Of a stretch of DNA of 64,000 nucleotides, positions 1 through 9,536 are shown piece after piece (position 1 is the stretch's first letter; every line of letters starts with the position of its first letter). The translations under genes and the position numbers were made by a program. Location of the stretch: NCBI RefSeq assembly GCF_008370685.1, contig NZ_VTZU01000029.1, forward strand, positions 1 through 64,000, given 5' to 3'. The notes under the pieces are model-generated. The model made no database searches. It was not told the DNA's origin and saw nothing but the letters and a program-made list of their open reading frames with translations. The stretch is from Aquimarina sp. RZ0 (GTDB taxonomy: Bacteria; Bacteroidota; Bacteroidia; Flavobacteriales; Flavobacteriaceae).

Positions 1-126
1 CTTTTTCCTTTCTACTTCGTTTAAAAAATAAACCGTAGCTATAGCTATGCTTGATTTTTTTGCCTTGCATAAAGAAAAAATAATTCAATGAATTTATACG
101 AATTTTTTAATCACAAATCGTATAAT
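1..126. repeat. 126-bp dispersed repeat, copy 1
   Basis: This stretch recurs at 36775-36900 in the same orientation with 125 of 126 bases identical; the one difference is at position 119. It contains the perfect palindrome AGCTATAGCT (38-47). No plausible reading frame crosses it. Both copies lie in intergenic DNA close to the 3' end of a gene. The left edge of the window may cut the element, so its true length is unknown. Confidence 0.9.
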
Positions 127-174
127 CACAAATAAAATTTGTGAGATTTATAAAAAGTAATCTTTGATTAAGGG

Positions 175-390
175 TTACTTTTTCTTTTTGTTAAGATCAA
201 TAATATCTTTAATTTCTACTTCCATATAGTCTGCAATTTTTTGAAGTCTTTCAAAGTCTTTTGCAAGATTTTTACGCTTTACTACATAATCACCTGCTTG
301 CGGGCTTACTCCTAATGTTTTAGAAATACCGTATACCGTTTTAGCTCCTTTGCTTCTTTTAAGGAGTTTTTTCAAGTTTTTATTTATCAT
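175..390 (-). CDS. Small helix-turn-helix (XRE-like) DNA-binding protein
   Basis: This 71-residue protein looks like a bare HTH domain. Residues 17-33 (KTVYGISKTLGVSPQAG) fit the first helix, turn and recognition helix of XRE/Cro-type folds, and residues 43-66 would form the closing helices. It ends in a run of lysines. No other domain, signal peptide or membrane segment is present. The ATG at 388-390 follows a very good Bacteroidota promoter (395-424), so the transcript would start at or within a base or two of the start codon. It is divergent from the small exported protein at 504. Phage-like or toxin-antitoxin regulators can look similar, but no partner gene is next to it. Confidence 0.6.
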   Translation of the reverse strand: MINKNLKKLLKRSKGAKTVYGISKTLGVSPQAGDYVVKRKNLAKDFERLQKIADYMEVEIKDIIDLNKKKK

Positions 391-394
391 AAAT

Positions 395-424
395 CAAACA
401 TACATGTAATTTTTTAATATTCAA
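395..424 (-). promoter_or_regulatory. Bacteroidota sigma promoter, leaderless configuration
   Basis: Read on the minus strand, a TTG (424-422) is followed after 19 bases by TATGTTTG (402-395), matching the TTG-N19-TAnnTTTG consensus of this phylum. Only four bases separate the -7 box from the ATG at 390, so the predicted start of transcription is almost on the start codon. Confidence 0.6.
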
Positions 425-503
425 ATAAAATTTTATTAAAAAAATATTTGTATATTCAAATTTTATATGTATATTCGAAAAAACAAATCAAAAAATCATT
501 AAA

Positions 504-860
504 ATGAGGCTAACATTTATTATTATATTGCTTTGCAGCTCTTTTATGAGTGCAAATTCAATCAGCGAAGTACCTGTAAACGATAAGGAAAAGGAAAAGA
601 AGAAAACAAAAAAAGAGAAGGAGGGAAATACGATAGATTCTAAAAGCTTTCACTCTATTAAGAAATGGAAAATTACTATTGAGTATACAAATGGAGACCA
701 GATTTCTAAAACAATAACCGTTAATGAAGAAACTTCTATCAGTGTTATGGAAATGGCGTTTTTGGAAGCAGAAAAATATACAAAAACATTAAAAAATGTT
801 AAAGGGTACATGGTCTCTCCAGTAGCTAATAATTCTTTTGTATTGCTTGCTGGAAATTAG
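504..860 (+). CDS. Small exported protein of unknown function
   Basis: I do not recognise this 118-residue protein. Residues 1-17 form a signal peptide (MRLTFIIILLCSSFMSA). A very lysine-rich stretch follows (about residues 27-42), then a compact C-terminal part of about 70 residues with alternating hydrophobic residues that could be a small mixed alpha-beta domain. There is no lipobox. It stands alone, divergent from the HTH gene at 175-390 with 113 bases between them, so the two may share a control region. Confidence 0.6.
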   Translation: MRLTFIIILLCSSFMSANSISEVPVNDKEKEKKKTKKEKEGNTIDSKSFHSIKKWKITIEYTNGDQISKTITVNEETSISVMEMAFLEAEKYTKTLKNVKGYMVSPVANNSFVLLAGN

Positions 861-1415
861 AAAAAATGGTTGGTTGTTGTCAATTTCTTTTGCATAAATA
901 GAATGACACAAAAGCATAAGTACATTAATAAAATATTTAGGGATATGATATCCGGAAACAATATATCATAAAATAATATTTCTGAACATTTTCACGTATA
1001 GATAATTCTAAAAACAATATTCAAAAATTTGTGAATACTGGTTTTTTAGAATTTTATGTGTTATAAGGAATTTTGATTTTAGTTGGAACAATACCAATCT
1101 GTAAAGCTATAATTTATAGAATATCAATCTATTAATTGCTATCAGTAATCCGGGAAAGTTTTTTGTTTTTTAATGATTGCGTAAAAAAATCATAACTCAA
1201 AAGTGATTAGAAATTATTTCCTGAAAAATTCTGCAAAATAAATTCTTCTTTCAAGTAAGCTTTCTTTTATTTTTTACAAGCTGTCAATATCGGTTACATC
1301 TTTATAAGTCAAAAAACAAGAGGATTTCCTTTATTTGCCTCTTTAAAATAAAAAGCATCGATAGCCTTGCTATCTATGAATCTTCTTTCTTGTCTGAATT
1401 GAAAAATAATTTGAT
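861..1415. other. Intergenic stretch without an intact gene
   Basis: AT-rich DNA with many stops in all frames. On the minus strand around 1330-1390 a short frame reads RQERRFIDSKAIDAFYFK, which resembles a short frame on the plus strand near 44355-44400 (RPERKLIDRSAIDAFYLQ). This suggests decayed copies of one gene family that I cannot name. Nothing else is recognisable. Confidence 0.4.
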
Positions 1416-1760
1416 TCACTTTACGGTTATTTTATCTAAGGCTTGTATGAAATTAGCTGTATTGCGTATTTCTGTAGTTTTATAAAATTGAAAATCCGAT
1501 GAGACTACCTTATTATCTTCTTCACTGGTTATGATACTTTCATTACGATAGATGATTGATCATATGATATCATGATTCACTTTTGTTTTAGTTACTTTTT
1601 TATTAGAAATATCAAGTCTAATGAGTGTTCCATCTTTGGATCCTATATAGATTATATTATTCTTCAGTAGATATACTCAAGTAAAATAATGGTTGACCGT
1701 CTGTATAAATACATTCGGTAATTTCTGATTCTATAATTTGTTCTATTCTACCATATTTTT
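1416..1760 (-). pseudogene. Decayed gene remnant, possibly beta-propeller-like
   Basis: Translated in several frames on the minus strand, this region gives consecutive protein-like segments broken by stops and frameshifts. About 1740-1690 reads IESEITECIYTDGQPLFYL, about 1675-1580 reads NIIYIGSKDGTLIRLDISNK, and about 1540-1416 ends in TANFIQALDKITVK and a stop. The middle piece looks like one blade of a PQQ or WD-type propeller. No start or full frame survives. Further protein-like fragments continue to about 1985. The family assignment is weak; the frameshifted state is directly visible. Confidence 0.35.
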
Positions 1761-2049
1761 ATATACTTTGATTAAGTATTGTGAAACTCAGAAGGGTTCA
1801 GCACCTGCGATAATAGCGACAACATAACACTTTTGATAAAGAAGCTCTACTTTATTTTTATGAAGGACAGAACGGCATATATTGATGAAGTTTATTAGCA
1901 AGCTCATCATAAGTGATAAGCATGTTCGTGTATTTGCAGTCAAGAAAGAAAGGGACTTTGCATCCATTATGAAGAACTATTATTTATTGAAGCCAGATAG
2001 TTGATTATAACTATTTAATAAGTAATTTGGGGTTGATTTTTAACAAAAG

Positions 2050-2087
2050 AGAGAATGAAATTTTATAAATATAAAATTTCATTCTCT
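2050..2087 (-). terminator. Rho-independent terminator after the metalloprotease gene
   Basis: A perfect 17-bp inverted repeat (2050-2066 with 2071-2087) has a 4-base loop. It lies 25 bases beyond the stop codon of the leftward gene at 2112-3029 and is followed on the minus strand by a T-rich stretch. Confidence 0.75.
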
Positions 2088-2111
2088 AATCATAATTATA
2101 ATATTTTCTAT

Positions 2112-3029
2112 TTATTTAAAGCCATATATACCTCTCATAGTAATAATGTCATCAGTTTGATATTCAGTAAATCTAATACGAAATACTCCATTAAATACAT
2201 CAAAAGGGTTACATGAAGCCATAAGTGCATCTATAAAGTCACCACTTGTATTTCCTCCAACAGCTATAGGTCTAGGTACATCATCTGGTACAGGTACAAT
2301 ACTTCCGCAACTTCTACGTGTGGCCCAGTCGCTATGTTCAACTCCAAAGTTATGTAATAATTCGTGTTTAAAAAGAGCGCCAATTTCTTTAGCACTACTT
2401 TCAAAGTTTCTGATATAATTTAAGCCTATAACGCGCCCAGGTCTATTGTTTGTTGGAATTTCACCTTGTCCATTTCCTCGAAAGGAAGTGCCTCTAAAAT
2501 CAAAGATATAAGCTGTGATATCTCTATTCACATTCCTTAGATTACTAAAAGAAGTAAATACTGGTCGTAAGCGTACAGTTGTTCTTAATACATTATTGAA
2601 ATCATTAATAGCACTTTGCGCTGCTGCTCTATACTTTCCTCCAAAGTCTACAAGAGCAATGGTGTATGTACGGTTACCAAATACCGTATTTGCATTTCTA
2701 TAACCTCTAGAAGGATCAGCTAAAGATTGTTCTAAACTTGCAGGTGAAAATGAGTAATCCGAAGTATTATATAAAGTTTCTTTAGATCCATCCTCATTAG
2801 TTCGAATAAGTTTGGTCACTTCATCTAATTGATACCCAGCATCTGTTAATTTTTTGTTTTCTGCTTCGGTCAGTTCAGCATTACGATATTTGAAAGGTAG
2901 AGATTCTACAGGTATTGCAGATTCAACACCGAGATCGTCATTCAAGTCAGTGTTATTTTCACATGAGATAGTTACTAAGCTAAACCCAATGATCGCTGAG
3001 TAAAAACTAAGTTTGATTACATTTTTCAT
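2112..3029 (-). CDS. Lipoprotein zinc metalloprotease (metzincin type)
   Basis: This 305-residue protein has a lipoprotein signal ending at Cys23 (SLVTISC) and is probably anchored in the outer membrane or exported to the surface. The zinc-protease motif HELLHNFGVEH sits at residues 222-232 and fits HExxHxxGxxH, giving His222, His226 and His232 as zinc ligands and Glu223 as the base. A methionine near residue 269 (DALMAS) may serve as the Met-turn of metzincins. Residues 120-300 form the catalytic domain; the N-terminal 100 residues look like a propeptide or spacer. It is monocistronic with its own terminator. The substrate is unknown. Similar Bacteroidota proteins are annotated as M10/M12/M57-like peptidases. 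Confidence 0.75.
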   Translation of the reverse strand: MKNVIKLSFYSAIIGFSLVTISCENNTDLNDDLGVESAIPVESLPFKYRNAELTEAENKKLTDAGYQLDEVTKLIRTNEDGSKETLYNTSDYSFSPASLEQSLADPSRGYRNANTVFGNRTYTIALVDFGGKYRAAAQSAINDFNNVLRTTVRLRPVFTSFSNLRNVNRDITAYIFDFRGTSFRGNGQGEIPTNNRPGRVIGLNYIRNFESSAKEIGALFKHELLHNFGVEHSDWATRRSCGSIVPVPDDVPRPIAVGGNTSGDFIDALMASCNPFDVFNGVFRIRFTEYQTDDIITMRGIYGFK

Positions 3030-3129
3030 AAATTATATTTTAGTTAACATTTGTCATATATATAAACATTTAACAAATAAGATACCCTAATCCAAAAAGC
3101 GAGTTTTTTTAAAATATTTTACAACTACT

Positions 3130-3416
3130 CACTAAAAATCAGATACAAAAGGTGTTTGAGAAGAAATCTGAAAAGGTTCAGCAGTGGTTAGAAAAAGAAT
3201 ATCCTGCAATAAAGAAGATAGCAATTGTTTATTTTAGGGATGAGATAGGTTGTCTCAGTTAACATCAGAGAGGAAAGAATTATCGCCCAAAGGGCAACCA
3301 GCTGCCATCAAGGTAATAGGTAATCAACATAATACCTGCTATTAGCGATAGAAAACATCTATCATCGAACAGAAAAGAGCTATCAATAAACAACAACTCA
3401 AAGAAAATATCAGAGG
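3130..3416 (+). pseudogene. IS630-type transposase remnant
   Basis: From about 3145 the plus strand reads IQKVFEKKSEKVQQWLEKEY followed by PAIKKIAIVYFRDEIGCLS and a stop. A second segment near 3275-3340 reads LSPKGQPAAIKVIGNQ, and a shifted frame then gives IIPAISDRKHL. This order (YP.IK..A, F.DE.G, PKGQ, ISAI) matches the catalytic half of IS630 transposases. At least one stop and one frameshift break it, and the N-terminal DNA-binding part is missing. The element is dead. It abuts the palindromic repeat at 3417. Confidence 0.6.
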
Positions 3417-3471
3417 TTTTACTCGATAATTGAGATTTAAATGCTTCATTGGTCTGCCCCGAAGTAGTTTA
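3417..3471 (-). repeat. Dispersed palindromic repeat (TAAACTAC family), copy A
   Basis: On the minus strand it begins TAAACTACTTCGGGGC and ends with the hairpin-forming CTCAATTATCGAG. The same order of a CCTCG/CGAGG hairpin, an ATTTAAAT spacer and a CTCGAT/ATCGAG hairpin occurs at 59875-59929, and in expanded form at 37173-37272 and 10555-10641. Confidence 0.75.
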
Positions 3472-3789
3472 TAAACAAAAGAAAGAATGGTAAATCGTAA
3501 GTGAAAAAATACTGCCACCATAAGCACTGCAAATACGCTGATTAAAAGATTTATAAGAACTAATCGACCTAACTATTAATAATTATAGAAAATAATATCA
3601 AATATATACTAGATCCTTGATAAAATTATGACTGGAAAAAGAAAAACTATATCAAAATTATGCGTTTGTTTAAAAAATCACTCATCTTTGTTCGCCATCA
3701 TTTTCAATAAAAAAACATTCTAACTGATGATTTTTTTATTGTGCTCAAATTTGAAGGTATTGTAGCAATCGATTAAAAACGAATAGACA

Positions 3790-4824
3790 ATGATTATAAC
3801 GAAAGGAATAAGTTTAATTAACCTGCTAAAATGGACTATTATTCATATTATTTGGCTAACAATATTGATGGGAGCAGTAGCTGCATTGTATTATTTTAAA
3901 ATTATTAATATTGCTATCCCCTGGTTACCTTTATCGGTAATAGGTACGGCTGTTGCATTTTATGTTGGTTTTAAGAATAATCAGGCTTATGACCGTATGT
4001 GGGAGGCTCGAAAAATTTGGGGTGGTATTGTTAATGATAGCCGCACGTGGGGTATGATGATAGATGGATTTATTTCTAATCTATTTACAGAGAATACGTT
4101 ATCTGAAAAAGATATCCAAGCGATTAAAAAGCGACTCATCTATCGACATATTGGTTGGTTGTATGCGCATCGTAGTCAATTATTAGTGCCAACCCCCTGG
4201 GAGCATATTAGCCAAGGAGGATATATGGCAAAAACAGCAAAAAAATATCAACAGAAGTTTGGAGTTGGCTTAATAGATGATGAAGTAACCCGAACTGAAT
4301 TAAAATTATTTTTACCAAAAAATGAATATGATCGACTTATAAACCATACAAATACTGCTACGCAAATCATCAATGAACAATCCAGAGATCTCAAAAAATT
4401 GAGAGAACAAGGCTATATTGAAGATTTTAGACATATGGAAATGGTAAATATCCTTAAAAGTTTTTATACACTACAAGGAAAAAACGAACGTATTAAGAAG
4501 TTTCCCTTACCACGTCAGTATGCAAATATGAGTCGCTACTTTGTGTGGATATTTATAGTATTACTTCCCTTTAGTATGATCCCTGAATTGCTAAAATTAG
4601 ATTATTGGGGTATTTGGCTGTCTGTACCTATAACCGTTTTGATTGGGTGGGTATATGTAATGATGGAAGTTGTAGGAGATTATTCAGAAAACCCATTTCA
4701 GGGTATGGCAAATGATATCCCAATGTTATCACTCTGCCGAACCATTGAAATTGATCTTAGAGAAATGCTCTACGAAACTGATTTGCCGCCAAGTATAAAG
4801 GCAAAAAATGGCATTCTTATGTGA
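3790..4824 (+). CDS. Bestrophin-family anion channel-like membrane protein
   Basis: This 344-residue protein matches bacterial bestrophins (UPF0187). Two N-terminal hydrophobic segments (about residues 14-34 and 42-60) are followed by the family signature GFKNNQAYDRMWEARKIWG at about residues 61-79. Two more membrane segments lie near 250-270 and 275-300, followed by GDYSENPFQGMANDIPM, the conserved cytoplasmic gate region. Bestrophins form homopentameric chloride or cation channels in the inner membrane. The length is somewhat above the usual 290-310 residues because of the cytoplasmic helical part. It stands alone. The ion specificity cannot be read from the sequence. Confidence 0.85.
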   Translation: MIITKGISLINLLKWTIIHIIWLTILMGAVAALYYFKIINIAIPWLPLSVIGTAVAFYVGFKNNQAYDRMWEARKIWGGIVNDSRTWGMMIDGFISNLFTENTLSEKDIQAIKKRLIYRHIGWLYAHRSQLLVPTPWEHISQGGYMAKTAKKYQQKFGVGLIDDEVTRTELKLFLPKNEYDRLINHTNTATQIINEQSRDLKKLREQGYIEDFRHMEMVNILKSFYTLQGKNERIKKFPLPRQYANMSRYFVWIFIVLLPFSMIPELLKLDYWGIWLSVPITVLIGWVYVMMEVVGDYSENPFQGMANDIPMLSLCRTIEIDLREMLYETDLPPSIKAKNGILM

Positions 4825-4977
4825 TTTGTAAAAAGTATCAGAACCTTCTGATAGACATTAATAGAATAGACATATTCGATTAAAATAAACCTAAAAACTG
4901 TACATTTTTATTTCGAATTGAAAAAAGTTTAAACCATACTTCTTTAGTAAAACTTACAAATTTTGTTTTTTTGCTCA

Positions 4978-6018
4978 ATGGATTTAAATAGAGAAATTTT
5001 TGATCGGATGCTATTATTAATTGGTAGTGTTGGTATTGTCATTAGTATTTTCTTTGGTGTCTTTCTTCTAGTTAAAAAAAACACATATTCTAAAGCTAAT
5101 ATTTTCCTGTCTTTTTATCTTATTGTATTTAGTTTAAGAATGACGAAATCACTTTTTTATAGTTATTACGATGTCAATATTATAGTTCATAATGTTTTTT
5201 TAGGTAGTTTATTATTCGTAGGACCATCCTTATGGTTTTATTCTCTGCATCTGGAGAAATATTCTATTAAGAAAGTAAAATATCTCATACATTACACTCC
5301 ATTTATAGCCGTCGCATGCTTTAGCTGGTTAATTCCTTATACCGGAAGATCCTATTTTTATTTGGGATTATTTGCACACGGTTTGATCTATTGCGCTATT
5401 ATGTTCTTTGCGCTATTTGGTAAAGAAAAGAAACTACCTGAAAAAGATAATATTCGAGAAATAAACATTAGAAAATGGTTATTCTTATTGATTGGGACAA
5501 CTGCAGCAATGTTTTTCAATTCTATATTGATATTTTTTGAAATTGTACACTTTTTCCCAACAAGTTCTTTTTTATTTTCATTGAGTATTCTTCTTCTATC
5601 TTTTTATGCATTAAATCATTTATGGATATTCAAATCAGAAAAGGTCAAATATTCAACATCTAACCTAAGCATTCATGAAGTAAACCAATATCATGAAAAA
5701 CTAAAAAGAATTATTGAAAAAGATCAAATATATTTGGATACAGAATTAACCTTAACCAAATTAAGTAAATTAGTAGGTGTTTCTTCCAAACAACTTTCTC
5801 AAATAATTAATCAAACTCAAAACATAAATTATTCTAGATACATTGCTAATTATAGAGTAGAGGAAGCGAAGAGACTTTTGGAAAACCCTGATTACAATCA
5901 TTATAAAATTTCAGCTATTGCTTATGAAAGTGGATTTAATAGTATATCTTCTTTTAATAATGCGTTTAAAAAAATAACGAATACTACTGCAATCAAGTTT
6001 CGTGAATCGATACCTTAA
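4978..6018 (+). CDS. AraC-family transcriptional regulator with N-terminal membrane domain
   Basis: The protein has 346 residues from the ATG at 4978; the frame opens 15 bases earlier at a TTG, but ATG is the better start. Roughly residues 12-215 contain about six or seven hydrophobic helices. The C-terminal 100 residues hold the double HTH of AraC/XylS proteins, with the first motif at TLTKLSKLVGVSSKQLSQII and the second at KISAIAYESGFNSISSFNNA. Membrane-anchored AraC regulators of this design are common in Flavobacteriia; what they sense is generally unknown. It precedes signal peptidase I by about 100 bases, but nothing shows that it controls that gene. Confidence 0.85.
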   Translation: MDLNREIFDRMLLLIGSVGIVISIFFGVFLLVKKNTYSKANIFLSFYLIVFSLRMTKSLFYSYYDVNIIVHNVFLGSLLFVGPSLWFYSLHLEKYSIKKVKYLIHYTPFIAVACFSWLIPYTGRSYFYLGLFAHGLIYCAIMFFALFGKEKKLPEKDNIREINIRKWLFLLIGTTAAMFFNSILIFFEIVHFFPTSSFLFSLSILLLSFYALNHLWIFKSEKVKYSTSNLSIHEVNQYHEKLKRIIEKDQIYLDTELTLTKLSKLVGVSSKQLSQIINQTQNINYSRYIANYRVEEAKRLLENPDYNHYKISAIAYESGFNSISSFNNAFKKITNTTAIKFRESIP

Positions 6019-6114
6019 AAATCGTGCTTACAATCGTCTTTTTGTTTGCCAGAATCACGAATTTGGCTGAAAACTTCAATTATCTATTGCATTTTTGCGA
6101 TAAAAACAAGATAA

Positions 6115-7722
6115 ATGAATCATTGGCTTTTTCTTTTTATAATCATACAGATAGTACATTATTTTGCAACATGGAAACTATATAGTAAAGCAGGTAGAAA
6201 ATCTTGGGAAGCTATCATTCCTATTTACAATGCAGTTATCTTAATGAAAATTATTAACAGACCTAGATGGTGGGTTATATTACTTTTTGTTCCGATAGTT
6301 AACCAAATCATGTTTCCCGTAATTTGGGTAGAAACTATTAGAAGCTTTGGCAAAAACACTAAACGAGACACCTGGTTGACCATTTTGACCCTAGGTATTT
6401 ATATATGCTATATAAACTATACTTCTGATAAACTTATCTACAATAGCAATAGGGATCTTAAACCCTCAACAAAAGCAGGTGACTGGGTGAGTTCTATTTT
6501 ATTCTCAATAATAGCTGCAACCATTGTACATACGTATGTTATACAGCCCTTTATGATCCCAACTTCGTCACTTGAGAAAACATTATTGGTTGGAGATTAT
6601 TTATTTGTTAGCAAACTTCATTATGGAGCAAGAGTTCCTATGACTACTATTGCTGCACCTATGGTTCATGATACACTACCTATACTAAAAACAAAATCAT
6701 ATTTGTTCAGTGATGATTATTCTAAAAAAGAAACTTCATTATTTAATAAGTTTCAGTTTCCATATATAAGACTGCCGGGTTTTCAAAAAATAAAACGGAA
6801 TGAAATTGTAGTTTTTAATCAACCTGCTGACACATTACTAGATATGAATAATTTCAATCCAGATAGAAATTACTATAAACCAATTGATAAAAAAACAAAT
6901 CTAGTAAAACGCTGTGTTGGAATTCCTGGAGATTTATTAGAAGTACATGATGGCTATGTGTATATAAATGGAGAAAGAACAAAATTATCTAACAGAGCCA
7001 AACCTCAATACAATTTCTTTGTTAATACCGAAGGTAAAAAAATTAATCAGTCACTTCTTACAAATAGATATGGGGTAAGAGAAGGTTTGCAATATAAAAA
7101 TGGTAAATATATAATGACCAAAGAAGGAGGATATGTGTTAACACTAACAGATATAGAAGCAGAAAGAATCAGCAATCATCCATTCGTTAAAAGTGTAAAA
7201 AAACTTATAACTCAAAAAGGTACTGATGGAGGGGTTTTTCCACATATTTCTTCTCTGGGGTGGAATATTGATAATTTTGGTCCTATTTATATTCCTGAAA
7301 AGGGAAAAACTGTAAAAATTGATCAAAATTCACTTCCTTTCTATAAAAGGATCATACAAGAATATGAAAAAAACGATTTAATTATAAAAGGAGAAGAAAT
7401 TTTTATTAATAAAAAGAAAACAGATAACTATACTTTTAAACAAGATTATTACTGGATGATGGGGGATAATCGTCAAAATTCTTTGGATGCCCGTTTCTGG
7501 GGTTACGTGCCATTTGATCATGTAGTTGGTAAACCTGTATTCATATGGTTTAGCTGGAATAAACTGGCTGAGGGTGTTTTTGATAAAATACGATGGAGTC
7601 GTTTGTTCACAACAGTCAAAGGTGATAAAGAACCTACATCATATTTTATTTATTTTGTAATAGTATTAGTTATGTATTTAGGTTATCACGGCTATAGAAA
7701 GAAAAAGAAATCTGTATTTTAA
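6115..7722 (+). CDS. lepB: Signal peptidase I, long Bacteroidota form
   Basis: This enzyme cleaves signal peptides from exported proteins at the outer face of the inner membrane. It has 535 residues, about twice E. coli-type minimal cores. Residues 1-110 form an extra N-terminal part with several membrane segments (DUF5684-like). A membrane anchor follows at about 124-145. The catalytic Ser152 lies in IPTSSLEKTLLVGDYL and the general-base Lys265 in LVKRCVGIPGD. The downstream box MMGDNRQNSLDARFWG is intact at about residues 449-464. A last membrane helix lies near the C-terminus, followed by a lysine-rich tail. A long insertion between the two catalytic boxes (about 175-260) and another before the third box are usual in this phylum. 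Confidence 0.92.
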   Translation: MNHWLFLFIIIQIVHYFATWKLYSKAGRKSWEAIIPIYNAVILMKIINRPRWWVILLFVPIVNQIMFPVIWVETIRSFGKNTKRDTWLTILTLGIYICYINYTSDKLIYNSNRDLKPSTKAGDWVSSILFSIIAATIVHTYVIQPFMIPTSSLEKTLLVGDYLFVSKLHYGARVPMTTIAAPMVHDTLPILKTKSYLFSDDYSKKETSLFNKFQFPYIRLPGFQKIKRNEIVVFNQPADTLLDMNNFNPDRNYYKPIDKKTNLVKRCVGIPGDLLEVHDGYVYINGERTKLSNRAKPQYNFFVNTEGKKINQSLLTNRYGVREGLQYKNGKYIMTKEGGYVLTLTDIEAERISNHPFVKSVKKLITQKGTDGGVFPHISSLGWNIDNFGPIYIPEKGKTVKIDQNSLPFYKRIIQEYEKNDLIIKGEEIFINKKKTDNYTFKQDYYWMMGDNRQNSLDARFWGYVPFDHVVGKPVFIWFSWNKLAEGVFDKIRWSRLFTTVKGDKEPTSYFIYFVIVLVMYLGYHGYRKKKKSVF

Positions 7723-8344
7723 CTCTGCTTCTTAGAATATGTTTAAAAAGAATACAAATTGAAAATCAATAGTTTAAGGTTCTGAGGACACTTCAAATGA
7801 TGAGAATATTGAGATATTTTAATTATTTGAAGTAAGCTCACGGTTCTTAAAATATTTGTTTTCAGGAAGTAAGGTTTTTAAACAAGCTCTTAAGGTTCAT
7901 TTTGAATAACGCTAAAAATCGGAAATCTTTAAAACTATAATCAGAACGAGTGTTATATATTTAATTATTAAATCTTTATAGTCGTTAAAACAAGGATTTT
8001 AACAAAAAGTTAAAAAAATAATAACAATAGGTTAAACTGTGGTCTATATCAAAGTTCTCTTAAATTCCACATACAATAAATCATAAATACGGAGTTATAA
8101 AATATAACTGTATACTAAAACCCTGTATTACAAAGCTTATTAGGTGTTTTATATCAGTCATATTGTCAAGGTGTCTCTTGATTTTATTCGCCAAAGAAGC
8201 TAAACAATGGGCTATAGGCTATAAAAACATCTATATATTCTTATATTTTTTTGGAAATGTATGAAAAATTCTAAAACATACTATTTATTGAAATACAAAA
8301 TACCATAGTAAAATAACAAACCATTATTGTAAACACTAATCGTC
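7723..8344. other. Intergenic region upstream of the first LPMO gene
   Basis: The 620 bases hold no recognisable gene. A hairpin pairs ACTTCAAAT (near 7791) with ATTTGAAGT (near 7825). The long leader suggests regulatory DNA for the LPMO gene at 8345, but I see no promoter that meets the full consensus. Confidence 0.4.
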
Positions 8345-9301
8345 ATGAAAACAAACACTTTTAAAATTAAAACCTTAAAGACTATTGATTCCTTTGCAAA
8401 AAGCCATCCTTTACAGGTATTACTTTGCACTGGACTGTTATTAACTTCAAATCAATCTATTTCTCCGCATGGCACAGTGACAAGTCCTCCAAGTCGCGTT
8501 TGGATTTGCTTTCAGGAGAACCCTGAAAATCCGGATTCTCCTGCATGTATTGATGCAGTTGCTTCTCATGGTACACAGGCTCTTTATGATTGGAATGAAA
8601 TTAACCAAATGCAAGCAAATGGTAATCATAGAGCTCTTATTATGGATGGAAATCTAGCCAGTGGCGGAAGACCTGATAAATATGGAGGCATGGATCAGGT
8701 AAGAGATGATTGGGTATCAACACCCGTTACTCCTGGACCATTTACGCTTACTTGGTCTATTACAGCTCCTCACGCTACCTTATATTATGAAGTGTATATA
8801 ACCAAAGATGGCTGGACACCTAACCAACCGCTTACCTGGGATAGTTTAGAACTTCTTGTACGAACTGGAGAGAGACCACTTTCGCAAGAAGATGCCATAG
8901 AGGTAACCTTGCCAAATAGAAGAGGAAAGCATGTGATCTATAGCATATGGCAACGATCACTGAGCCCCGAGGCATTTTACTCAACTAGTGATGTTGATTT
9001 TGGAAATACATTATCTGTTGATGAATTCGAAAAACCATCTGGAGCTTTAGAACAGAACTACCCTAATCCGTTTAGCGGGCAAAGTACTATAAAATATAAT
9101 TTACACAAAGATTCCTCAGTTAATATTAAAGTCTATAACGTTTTTGGCCAGGAAGTTTCGACACTCATTGATGACCATAAAACTACGGGAGAGCACGAAG
9201 TCATTTTTAATGCAGATAATGTGCATAGCAGTGGTGTTTATTTCTATGTATTCAAGGCAGGAAATTATACAGAAACAAGACGTATGGTGATACGTAAATG
9301 A
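8345..9301 (+). CDS. Secreted AA10 lytic polysaccharide monooxygenase with T9SS sorting domain
   Basis: This copper enzyme probably cleaves chitin oxidatively at the cell surface or outside. Residues 1-41 are a signal region with a long positive N-terminus. The mature protein should start at His42 (HGTVTSPPSR), the first copper ligand. His143 in TAPHATLYY is the second ligand of the histidine brace, and Phe219 (STSDVDF) the usual axial aromatic. The AA10 domain spans about 42-222. Residues 236-318 form a type A T9SS C-terminal domain (NYPNPFSGQSTIKY to the end). The catalytic domain is closely related to that of the LPMO at 14154, but this copy has no accessory domains. The predicted signal cleavage leaves Pro at -1, which is unfavourable. 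The AA10 family also includes cellulose-active members; the long Bacteroidota context favours chitin. Confidence 0.9.
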   Translation: MKTNTFKIKTLKTIDSFAKSHPLQVLLCTGLLLTSNQSISPHGTVTSPPSRVWICFQENPENPDSPACIDAVASHGTQALYDWNEINQMQANGNHRALIMDGNLASGGRPDKYGGMDQVRDDWVSTPVTPGPFTLTWSITAPHATLYYEVYITKDGWTPNQPLTWDSLELLVRTGERPLSQEDAIEVTLPNRRGKHVIYSIWQRSLSPEAFYSTSDVDFGNTLSVDEFEKPSGALEQNYPNPFSGQSTIKYNLHKDSSVNIKVYNVFGQEVSTLIDDHKTTGEHEVIFNADNVHSSGVYFYVFKAGNYTETRRMVIRK

Positions 9302-9536
9302 TACATTACTCTATACTGAAAATGATAATAAATATGTAGAAATAATTCCTTTAAAAAAAGAAAGTTTTTTTGCTGATAAATCATTCATTTTTAACACATT
9401 AAAACATTTGTAAAGTTAACAATATTTTAGGATTTATAAGAGTAATAAAATAAAAAATAAACGACTAATATTTTGTCTATAAGTTACATATAGTCAACAC
9501 AAATTCGATATTATTTTAAACTTAAAACCTATTATT

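Noticed and set aside
3342..3527. A 61-codon minus-strand frame over repeat copy A
   Set aside because: It is created by the palindromic repeat and by the antisense of the IS630 remnant.
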